From Anopheles merus (lineage: Eukaryota > Arthropoda > Insecta > Diptera > Culicidae): a stretch of DNA of 64,000 bases. The stretch lies in assembly GCF_017562075.2 (NCBI RefSeq), contig NC_054083.1:33290755-33354754 (forward strand). The letters run 5' to 3'. A program made the translations under genes and the position numbers. Positions 49,769 through 61,244 of the stretch are shown here, one piece after another. Each line of letters starts with the position of its first letter. The first letter of the stretch is position 1. Under the pieces are notes generated by a model. That model was not told the DNA's origin and did no database searches. It worked only from the letters and a program-made list of their open reading frames with translations.

Positions 49769-51163
49769 GGTTGTGCGTAGCCCGTTTCTAACAGGAGGAG
49801 CAACAACAACAACAACAACAACAAAAACGCAAACCAATATGGCCGCCAACATTGCACACACCGACCATGCTGCTGCTGCGGCCACCCCTCTCGTCTACCC
49901 CCGGGGTAGGTAGTGGTGGTAGTAGTGGTGACGCAACACGCAAACACTCGATGTGGCGGCGGTATGAGCGGTTGGAAGAAAGGGGGGGGGGATGCATGGT
50001 GGTGGTTGCTCGCTGCTCGTTTCATTGTGTGCGAGTGGGAACGGGTGACGCGTGGGGAGGGCACAACGAAACAAGAGTTCCACCGACCCCAACACCCTCC
50101 CCCTCCCTTCCCCTTACGCCGCACGTTGTTTGATTGCCTCGTGTGTTTGTGGGGTAAGGGGGAGGGTTTATCGAGGGGGGAAAGGGTGCTTGCGGGACAG
50201 TTCTAAATCATGTTTAAGAGATGAAATATAATTTTATAAAAGTTGTCATTTTGGCATCATATTTCCTTCCACCGCCAACCCCCGTATCCTCCCCTGTGGC
50301 ATGTGCTTTAGTAGAGCACCCCGAGCGGCGGTATAAACGAAGCCGATGAAAGTTTCAGCACTTCCACCAGGGGGCGCTATCGAATGGGGAGATGGCGCTT
50401 GAGCAGTCGATGCCTACTGCTTGCTGCGGTTGTGTTGTCCTCCTTCATTCCGCCATCATTTACGATCTCTCGTGTTATCATTATGATGTAATGGATCACA
50501 TGGAATGGAAGGGAATACCCCCCATATTTCCTCCATCATCAACTCATCCGATTTTGGAATGTTTGGAGCAAAAGTCCCGCAGAGAACAGAACACACCCAT
50601 TAAAGGACGATCTTTCTCAATGCTTTCGTCATTTTCAAGTGGTTTTTTTAACTTTCTTCCCATTTCATTTATTTTAGATTATTTGATTGTTGGATGCTTC
50701 GGCTCTTTTTGTGCTAGCTTAGTTCCCTCAATCCCTTCGATTCTGCACGGTCGTTTATAATAAAAAAACCTGTGACACTTTCGTGCCTTTCCCTTTGCAA
50801 TCTTCTCGACCGGTATTCGTTCCCTTCTTTTGTCTGTTTTCTTCTGAGCAAAAAAGAAAAACACTGCTTTGTAGATACACACACACACACACACACACAA
50901 CTACAACGATGGATTGGCCAAAAGCGTGCCATAAAATACACACACACATATACACTTGCGCGGGCTTTTCTTACTCCAAAACGAACCCAAAGAGGCGAAT
51001 TTCGCAAAGAACAACAACAGCAGAATGAGCAATAATAACAATCCGCGAATGATGCCCAACCCGAACCGCACGCAGGTGTATGTGTGCCACGCTGTACGTG
51101 TGCTAAATAAATGTGCACATGGAAATTGTATTTTACACGCTAAAATCTGTGAAGATAGCAATA

Positions 51164-51284
<121 letters not shown>

Positions 51285-51639
51285 AAGCTTCCCCGGCCAA
51301 AACCCCGAAAACGGAAGAGAGGCGCGCGTGGTGCACCGGGACAAAGGGAAGGAGAGAGGTGCACACACACACACACAATCAATGGACGCATTATGACCGG
51401 GCGAGGGTAGGAAGGTTGGGTTAGAGCGGGGAGGATCGAAAAAATTGAGGATCAAAAACTACGCGAAGGGAAGCTGTGGCAGCCACTGGGTGGATGACGT
51501 CGAACGGGAAGGTGCAGGAGGAGCGGTCCGGTGGACAACAACAACGAATAAAAAGGAAGCCCAAGCCGAGCTGGCCCCGGCTAGCTAGCTGGCTGGCTGG
51601 CGGCTGAGAAGAAACCGCGCGCGCGTTCGTGTGACGCGC

Positions 51640-52960
51640 GCGGGGTTGTAGTCATGAAGAGAGGGAGGGAGGGGGGCGGAGAGTGCGCGCCAGAGGTAGA
51701 TGCGAATTATATGTGTGTGTGTGTGCGCACGGTGGTGTGTGCAAGGGAAGAAGGGACACGATAGTGAGGTTAGAGGAGAAGGAGAAGGAGCGGAGGGCGG
51801 AAGGGGGAGATGAAACAAGAGAACGACGACGAAGGTATACCGAAAAACAGATAGGGAAACAACGCAACGCGTGGTGTAAACCCGGTCCGCGCTTGTGAGC
51901 CAGAGAGAGAGAGGGAGAGAGAGAGAGCGCGGATGCGAGAGATTCCAGCCCGGTGAGCGTGGCAGTGAGTGAGAGTGAGCGAGCGAGAGAGAGAGAGAGA
52001 GGGAGAGAGCGTGACAATTGATCGGGCGAGTGCGAAAGCGAGAGGGTCGAACAAACTGCGGTGTGAGAGGAAAATCGAAACATACCGGGAAAGGGTGGGC
52101 AAGGGAAGTGGAAGCCACGGGAGGAAGAGAAAGAAGTACAAAGAAGCAAAAAAATAGACCTCACACAACATTGGAGCGGGCCGGTGGACCCCTTTCGTGG
52201 ACGAGGGGGAGGAGAGCAAAGGGACGGCGGCAAACGGCACGAAGAAAGAACGAGCGAGCGAGACAGAGAGAGACAGAGAGAGAGGGAGAGAGAGTTTGCT
52301 TTTAGAGGGTTTTTTTCGGGATACTGTCATGGAGACCGCAACGAACAGTACACGGGGAAGCGGGGGGAGAAGGGTAATGGGGGAAAAGGGTGTAGTAGTA
52401 GGCACTGGACGACTGTGCGACAGGGGGAAGGGAACGTTGGGCGTCGGCGGTGGGCTGATCGTGCAAGGAAAGTGGGCGCAGGCGGGCGGGCGGACGGGAA
52501 TCGTGTGCACAGAAAATGGCGCGCGCGGTGCGTGCCAAGAAGAAGCAGCAGCAACGGCGAGGGGTTAGAAACGGGAGGAAGGGAAAGTGAAGAGCCGGGA
52601 CGGGAAGAAAACGGTTGGGTGGGGCGGGCTGGGGCGGGCAACACACGAGCGGTGCTTTTGAGAGGAGTCGTTCTGCACGCGGTGGCAAGGAGAGAGGAGG
52701 AGCAAGGGGAGAAAGCAATAGGAGAGCGTTGGGCGGGTGTTGGGGGGATGGGGGACAAAGATGGTTCCAAAGAGGATCTTGGAGATGAAGGGGGGATGGG
52801 GTGAAGGAGTCGGGCGAAGGATGCGAGGAGGGAGCAGTTGCTGAAAGTGGAGAGGCTGCGTTGTCCGAGATTTTTGGAAAAAGTAGCAGCTTAGTGGGAT
52901 GAGAGGGTGGTGGTGGTTTGGGGGGAGGTTTTCTTCAAAGGATAAAGAGAAAGAGGAGAA
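51640..52960 (+). repeat. Purine-rich (GA-biased) block
   Basis: About 1.3 kb in which the + strand is dominated by G and A (GAGAGGGAGGGAGG, AGAGAGAGAG and AAGGAGAAGG words), with short (GA)n cores near 51901-51930, 51981-52010 and 52260-52295. No exon is recognised. Confidence 0.75.
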
Positions 52961-54148
52961 GCAGGGTGTGTGTGTGTGATAGACAAAGGATGAAATTGCA
53001 ACGGACGCTGGGAATTTTCGCCTAACAACACACATACACGCAATAGAAAATTTGAACAACCCAATTGTCACACGCGTTAGGTAATATAATATATGGCCGG
53101 ACGTCCGAGCAAAAGGGGACGGAGGAGGGTATTGCACTCCTTTCGTGTGCAGCAGTGTGGGAAGGTCATGGTTGTGTATTGTGTTCAACTATCTCACTCT
53201 GTCTCCCAAACGCTGTAGCAGCATCGAAAATTCGCGCACCATTTTAAGCGTTTCATTCATTGGGCGGAAAATTAGCGGACGGAAAACTCGCGAGATAAAC
53301 ATAACAGGACGGATGGGACTCCCCCAATGTATCGCACAGCTGACGATAGGCCACCAAATCCGCTCATTCTCTCGCTTTTTCTCTCTCTATCTCACACTGT
53401 TTACACTGGCTGGTTTAGTGCCGATAAACGAGCGATACAGAAGGGATTTATAAGGAGCATCAAAGACCACGCTCCTCCTCTTCCACCCCGACCTGCCACA
53501 GCCGATGGCTAATTAAAGCTGTCGGCATCCCAATGCTGGGGTATAAACGCACGCCACCCCGCAACCACACGCCTGCCATGGCTGCGTCGCTGCCACTTCG
53601 TCGTCTGTCGCCTGCTTAGAGAGGCAGCAGCAGTTGCTCTCTTCGGAAAAGAGTTACAAAATAAGCCCAAAAGCGCGCAAACACATATTCTGAAAGGACG
53701 TAATATGACGATCCAGGTTCAGGAGTATGCTATGCTATGCTTGCAGCATACTCTCATTCTGTGAAGCCCAAAGGGGGAATTTTGACAGCATACAAGAAGG
53801 ATCAATTGATCGATTTTCTTTTGCTGGGGATTTTCTCGTGCTCAGGGAAGAGCCTAACCGCCCCCCACGTCAACAATGTGGTCGAGTCATATTCCACTCT
53901 TCCACCACTACCTTCCCCACTACTGTCCGATGGGACAAAACAGGGCGTCAATTTTGGAGCAACCGGGATTTGTGTCTCGCTGGGAAATTTCCATTCCGTT
54001 TGCTGTGGCCTCCACCGGAAAGAAAATGGGCTAAAAGGAGGTACGATTTTTTTTGGTGCACGAAACACACAAACACTAATCTAATGTCAACTAGACGGTC
54101 AATGTAATGTACTAGAAAGTGAAGAAGTAAAACATAAATGAAAAGAAT

Positions 54149-54152
<4 letters not shown>

Positions 54153-54232
<80 letters not shown>
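54153..54232 (+). repeat. (GT)n microsatellite, about 40 units
   Basis: A perfect GT run of about 80 bp, directly visible. Confidence 0.97.
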
Positions 54233-54233
<1 letters not shown>

Positions 54234-57200
54234 CTACGAAAAAGCTAAGTTTGCGACCCTCGTATGTGTGCGCGCCTCTGTATGTGTGTGTGTGCAAATG
54301 TGTGTAATTTTGATTCTCTACCACCTCCCCCTCCTCTCGTTGCTTATGCTACCATTGCGCTGGTCTATTGAAAGCATGCCTAGGCTAACCGACCCACCCT
54401 ACTGCCCTGCCCTTCTACCCTGCCCTGCAAGCTTCCATTAACCCACAGACAGGGGCGTACAAGAAGACGGCGAAAGGGGGCAACACGACGACTACACACC
54501 AACGTTCTTTTTTGTTTTTTGTTTTTTTTTTTCGTTTGCTTCTTCCCTCCGTTGCGTCCGCAAGCCCGTTAGACGGTTAGAAAACACGAGCTGCCGTCTG
54601 CGCTGGTGTGTGCGCAGTACCCCCTGCGTGCGTGCGCTCGTGTGCGCCTCTGTGTATGTATGTGTGTGTGTGTGTGTGCGCGGGCCATTCGTTGCTGTGA
54701 ACACGCGCTAACCGAACGTCACCGAAAGACGAAGAAAACAACGAACTCAGGGTACTAAACGCAAAGTAGGAGGCAGGCAGGGCGAGACGGAACGGGGAAG
54801 GAGTGATAGGGCGAGGCGCGGTATGTGGAGTGATAGCGAACGTGTGGGGAAGGACAGGCGGGGAAGCGGAGGGAAGACCAATAGAAAGAGCGAGAGAAGA
54901 TGACGTAGCAATGATCGCACACACACATACACACCATGCCAGGTGGACGAAGGAATGGAGCCAGTGGGGAATCGGCGGGAGCGAGAAACAAGCGGGGAAC
55001 CCGCACGGTCGATGATGAACTCCCCCCACTCCAAAGGAAGTGGATGAAGGAAGGGTGTGAAGGGGGTGAGGCAGAACTGGTGCGGGTGCGATGTGAATGT
55101 CATTGTGTGATTATTGAGGGGGCGGCGGATTGGTGGCGAGTGGAGGCCTTTCAAGGGAGCGGCAAAATGAAGGTATAATTCGGGGAGCCTTTTTTACCAT
55201 CAAAAATATTCTTCCCAAGAAGTGTGTGTGTGTGTGAGTCTCTGGATCGAATGTAAATCTTAAGATTTGACCACAAGGAGCATCAGACAACAGGGATGGG
55301 GAACAAAAGTTGGATGTAAGATGTCTCCTGTAAGTGCATCAGTGCCTTGTGCCTAAGCTTTCTTGCGAGCAGAAGATGCTGGGTGAGTCATAGAAATATT
55401 GGGTACAATCTGCAGTTTGAATTGAACCCTTCGGAGAACAGTTGCAAATTTGTAGTTAAACTCCAAAGATGCGTTTCAGTTTGCTCTTTAAATCGCTACC
55501 AACTGAGGGCAATTGCAATGATCAATCATCCATTTGAAAGGATAACTGAAATAAAAAGTTTCCTTATGGCTTTAGTAGCATTACATTGCATCTTCAAACC
55601 ACTAAGGAATGATTGATCCCAACTCGTGCAGATAAAGATTACGTTTAGGATTAGCAAGCTCATGAGATCACAAAGAGAAGTATATAGGAAATTCCTTCCT
55701 TTGATTCCTTTGTTTAAACTTAGTACTGAGATTTTAATGTCAGCATGCATTAGCTAAGATAAACGCAAATAATACTGCCTCAGTGATGATCTTGATCAGT
55801 GATGATTTTGATTTCATCCAATTCAATTATGAGCTTCGGCCGATCTAACTGGAGCCGGCGTGGAGGAATATTTGAGGCGTCATTGCTTGCGCACCGAAAT
55901 GATAACATTCCTGCTGGACGAGGATACGCCAGAGGTCATATCCAGTGGACTAGAATGGTGAACTGCTTTTTAAATGATAGAAAAACAATTCATTCAAGCA
56001 ATCACATGCGAAGAGTTCTTCCATTTTTGTAATTTTTTTACATATCTTTTGAATGTCAAACAGGCAAAAGACGACCCACAAAGATTGGTGATAAGTTCGT
56101 AATGTCTGATAAGCCTGAGAAAACAATCAATAATTAAATCTTACGCTATGTTCCAACATACTTACTTGATTTTTTTCTAACTGCTTGTACTATTCAATGA
56201 ATATTCGCCAATTAAAGTTCAATTTCCGGAGCTGTGCAGAAAGTGTTGCGTACACTACTGAATGCTTTCATAAACACTGCTGCTTCAAAACGCCACTATG
56301 CACGTGTAAAAAGATAATAAAAGAAGCAATTCATAATAAATTAATGCACTTTCCTGAATGGTGCGGATGGACAAACAAATCGATGAAATTCGGCAACTGT
56401 TTGAAAAGTGTTGTTGTGGGTTTGGTAAACCGCATTTTGGACGGGCCCTTTGGGAAGCTCATCATCAACCTCAGCTGACTCTGTGTATCATTCTTTGCTC
56501 ACTCCTCTCTGCCCAGAGTCAGCGGCGGGCGGTACACGATTTGCTCGAAGAAACGTCATTCGATATATACAGGGGCAAATGTGGTTTGGCGGAAGGATGG
56601 GCACACTCCTCACAACGGGAAAGGGGTCGTTGTGCAGTTAGAAGGGAGCGAGAGAAAGAGAGCGCGCGCGAGAGCGATGGCAATATGTGTGCCGGCAAGC
56701 GTGTAAGTGGGAAAGGTGAACCAATGAATGAATATGCTCGCTTGGCGTGTGGTTCTGTTGGCTCACATTTACAGCTTACACTGCCACGCGCGACTGTACA
56801 CGCACACCAACGCCCGAACACAGTACACACGCACACAGAGGAGCGCTGTTCTTCGCGTTGAGTGAAGATATCGCGCGCGGCCCGTAAACAAATCATATGC
56901 GCGCCTACTACTGTTGCTGTCTGTTTGTGTTGTCCCACTCTCACCCGGTTTGAAGGGTCGTTTCTTCGAGATAGAAAGCTCGCTCCTTTTCTCTCTCTCT
57001 CACACACACACTGGTGGCTGATTTTTGCCAGCAGTGCACACCGATACGAACGCACACGGACACCGTCGCTGCGTGTGCTGTCAACTCAATCTCGCACGGC
57101 TAAAAGCAGCCGGTCAAACGCACACAAGGTTTCATTTGTTTTCAAAGCTGCGGTGTCGCGGCACAGCGTTCGTATTGGCACCGTCGAACAGGCGTGCTTG

Positions 57201-59802
57201 CTTGTGGATGACTGTTTATATTGTTTGCAATTACACCTACACCTTTCTCTTTTTAGTACATTTTACAGGACGAAAGGCGCGTTTCAATGCGTATTAGTGT
57301 GCGTATGGTTTAGTCAGCTGTCGCACGGGATGATTCCTAGTTGTTAAAAAAAAAACAGCGCAACCTATTCTCCTAGCTTCTGTCCACTACGACCTCCGCG
57401 ACCCCCCCCCCCCTTGCCACCCTCTTGGTGAGGATCTTGGTTGTCACAATACGAACGCCATATTGGATTTGGTCGGAAAATATTTGCGCTCTATCCCCGC
57501 TCTCCGCCACACACACAGGCACACACACACACACACACTCACATTTCCCCGCAACCCGGCACACCCCCGTGGGATAAGCTCCGCCAACGAGAAACCCCAC
57601 CGTTTGCCGATGCGGACGGGTGCGTTGAGGAAAAATAAAACACAAAAAACAAACCCACAACGGCGCGCGCTCACTCACACAAGCGCACGCACGCTATCCG
57701 CCATACACAAACACAACGACACGCGCGCGCTACCGACACGGGGCGCGTTTTCCCTTTGCGTCTCCTCCATCTCGCACAAGCTTAGCTGCGAATGCCGCAT
57801 TCGCCTGCTCATTAAACCGCGCACAAACAGTCTCACACAAGTACATGCACAGCATCGAAACGCACAGACACACACACACATGCACAGATGCACACACAAT
57901 TTGGTAGCTTTCTTTCTCTCTCTAGCAGCGTTAGAAAGCGTAACAGTCGGTGTGTGCCGTCTTATTCTAGCAACACTGCTTTTTGGTTTCTGCTTTTCCA
58001 TATCCCTCACCCCGCCCTCGATGCCTTCTGATGAAGTGGTGCTGCACACACCAACCACACACACACACACACCGCCGCCATTTACGCACACTGTGGCGCG
58101 CTGAGTTTTCACGCTCGGCTTCGGTGCGACCCAATCAACCCCATTTCCCCCTCTGGTAAGGGTAGGAGGAGGAGGTCGGGTCGGTGAGATATGTTGCGAG
58201 GGAAGCATCATCATCATCATCGTCATCATGCTCAGCTACTAGTTAGCAATGAGAAGCTTACTGCTGTGTTCCTTTCCAACACACTGCACACACTGAAAGT
58301 GACGCGCGCGCACAGACGCACACGCACACACACACACACATACACACACACACATTATACATTTTGTGCGAAAAGCTTCGATGGATTGTATGCATAATCG
58401 TTGGATTTTTTTGACTATCCGACGACAAAAACACAACACTTAACCAATCCTTCTCGTGCGTGAGTGAGCTAACACACTTGTGCAAAACCGGTACCAACGA
58501 GAATGATATTTGTAGACAGTGGACGACTCTTTCAGGCGAAGAAACAATCACTGGTCACTTGGTTTTCTATACACACCTTCTTCTTCCTCACTTCCAACAT
58601 CCGCTATACGCGCACACATACACAAACACACACACGGTTTGCTTCTCTTTCACTTCTTTGACCAACGTTAGAGGCGCACGCAGCGACACGGGAGACGTCA
58701 ACAGCACGCGTCCGCTTTGACCGTCGGTTCCTGTCGAATTAAAAGCCTGTGGTAATTGTCAGATGTGTGGAACCGATCCCACCACTGCACCAACACCACT
58801 GTACGCCAATGTGCGCGTGTGTGCGTTTGCGGCGTTCGTTTTTTCGCGTGCGTTTACGGTGCTGGATTGAAGATAGGATACGGCATGGGCCGGTGATGGA
58901 TGGCGAGAATAGGCGTGCAGTTTGAAATTGATTTAATTATGAGATGAAATGATAACAATACAAACATACTTATTTATTCACCTCGTAAGAGCATGGGTAA
59001 TCTTCAACAAATTTGTCTTATTTCATTACAATTAAAAAGATGAACAAAAAAGGACAAGAAACAGCTTACGGGATGTAAACTGAAGCTGAATGTGCCAAAA
59101 ATAGAGAGAAACAAAAACAGAACATAGCCGTACCTCTCCAATTAGTGTGAAAGAGAGGGAGAAGGAGTGAGAGAACCTATGAGGAATGGAAATGAAAGAG
59201 GGCCGAGAAGAAGGGGCGCGAACAACTTTTCTTCAATGGAATCGAAAATGTAATTTATTGCAAATCCACTTTTTCCCCCAAAATTACCTTAACGATGAAT
59301 TTGGAGGTTGAGAATCACTTTTCCGTTAAGGTGCTCGTCAGCTGGCCACGATCTGGCCAACGGGAAAAGGGACACAATTCCACGAATGCTTTTTTTCTGG
59401 TAAATCGAACGATGTAAAAGGAAACGATTAATTTGACGATCGGGACACCGCGCTGGTAGGATTTTGGGGCCTTTCACTGAATTGAAGATAAAATAAAATG
59501 GCGTATGTTAGTTATGGTTATGGCGAAGGGTGGTGGGGGTGGGGATGCGGTAGGTGCAGGGAGGGCTGATGGGTAAGAAAGAAGCGGGGGGATGGTTGTG
59601 AAGGCGGGTGGGTGGTGTGTACGGTAAGGGTACAGGGAAGATGTAGGGCTAGGGGGAAGATGTGCGGTAAAATGCATTGATTTTGTTTCATTTTATTTTT
59701 GTATTGTATTAGCTTTGCTTATTTGCAATATTTATATTATAGATACAGTCAAATCAAACAACTGCCGGGTAATACAAATATTTGTTTGTTAAAAATAAAG
59801 CC

Positions 59803-59808
59803 TTTATT
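59803..59808 (-). terminator. Poly(A) signal of the DUF4604-type gene
   Basis: TTTATT on the + strand (AATAAA on the minus strand) about 108 nt past the stop codon at 59916. Confidence 0.55.
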
Positions 59809-59915
59809 CTTAAAATTATGTGCCGCAGTAGCTCATAATAGTGAGCTAAACGGAATTGAGAAAAAATCGTCACTTCATTTTTGTACACATATATTCTTAA
59901 AGCCTTACTCTTTCC

Positions 59916-60479
59916 TTAGTACTCTTCCTCGTCTTCCTCGTCGTTGAAGGAAAGTTTGCTCTTTTCCTGCTTTTGTTTTGCCTTTTTCGCCTTCTTTTCT
60001 TCCGGCTTCGGTTTTGGCTTTTCCTCCGGTTTGTCCGATTTGGCTTTTCTCGCTTTGAACACAATTTTTTGGTTCAAATCAGCAGGTTTTTCACTCTCCT
60101 CTACAAGTGGTAAGACAGCACTGTTAGAGAAAATGGTGTAAAAGCCTTAAACTAATGAACCTTACCCTTGAAAGCTTGTGCAGCTTCCGCTTCGGTAAGA
60201 TCGCCCTCCTTTACTACAACCACTTGCGGCTTTTCGTCTTCATTTTCCTCGTCGTCCGAGTCCGAATCAAAGTTTTCAATCGCTTCACGCTACGAAAGAA
60301 GGGGGAAGATGTTATGCATCCAAATTCGTTCCAGCCAATGCTGATAACTCAGCAAGGTGAAAGAGATTGCTTACCTTATCGTCGATCGATGGACCTTCCC
60401 GGTAGCCGATTTGTGCCTTCATTCGTTTAAGAAAATCGGGCTCGTCCGGTTTGATGAATGCTACATTTCGCTTCGGCAT
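59916..60479 (-). CDS. KIAA1143/DUF4604-type small acidic-basic protein, 137 aa
   Basis: Exons on the minus strand: 60479-60375, 60289-60166 and 60100-59916, totalling 138 codons including the stop. The N-terminus MPKRNVAFIKPDEPDFLKRM followed by GYREGP matches the start of the human KIAA1143 family. The middle carries a DSDSDDEE acidic patch, then PQVVVVKEGDLT, the most conserved family core. The C-terminal half is Lys/Glu/Pro-rich and ends in the short family-like SKLSFNDEED tail. The length is close to the family's roughly 150 aa. The protein is expected to be intrinsically disordered. The family function is not established; nuclear location is inferred from the basic tail. The gene is divergent from maleless, about 765 bp between start codons. 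Confidence 0.88.
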
Positions 60480-61244
60480 GCTGGGTGGATGGGACGATAA
60501 TTAATCACTCGGAGGAACAAAAATCGGATGCAGTGGTTTCCCGCGCTGTGCAAAGGTTTTCCTCCGATCGTGTTGTTTACGAATGGGGCGACAACAACAA
60601 ATGCTTGACAGGGCACGGTGGGATGCGGTTGGATATGCCATGGTACAACTTGTTGAGATGAAAGTTGTTGAAATTATTGATTTGGTTACATTTTGCCGTC
60701 AATTTGATATTTTAATTCCTTTTTTATTCGTAAAAGTAATTGCATAATTTAAGTTGAAGCTAAAACATAGCTTGGCTGTTCTACGACTTTCGACAAAACT
60801 GTTATACGAGTACAATTTGATACAAAATCCATTCCACATAATATCATCATAAATTCAGTAAAAATTAAATTAGTTCTGCAGTTTTTGCTCTCTTTTTTGT
60901 ATATTCTTTGATGAATTATTCAAAAGAAAAAAAAAACAAACGAACAAACAAACAACGTTCGTAAATTGTTTTCGAAGACTTTGAAAATTCAGTTTGGTTT
61001 ATACCGCTTGGCTCGAGTACTACAAATTTTTCCATCTTCACGGTGCCTGACGCCTTCTCGCGTGTAAACAGTTCCTTTGCCGTGAAAAAGGTGAAAAATC
61101 GCATCAAAAAGATCCAAAACTACGCTCCTTTACCTTCTCGCGCCCACCGAAGTCTCGTTGCACCAGTATCAAACGAAGCAGGGAAGAATAGTTCGCTGAA
61201 TCATTCGTTTTTAGTGTGCATCTGAAGCGAGCCCACACACGCAC
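60480..61244. promoter_or_regulatory. Divergent promoter between the DUF4604-type gene and maleless
   Basis: A head-to-head spacer of 765 bp without a supported exon. It must hold both 5' UTRs and probably a bidirectional promoter. The central part (60660-60960) is AT-rich. Confidence 0.6.

Noticed and set aside
53726..53757. Small palindrome GAGTATGC...GCATACTC
   Set aside because: An eight-base stem in simple ATGCT repeats; probably chance or slippage.
55799..56478. Short plus-strand frames in the AT-richer patch
   Set aside because: They are 60-100 codons with no bias, no domain and no credible splice partners.
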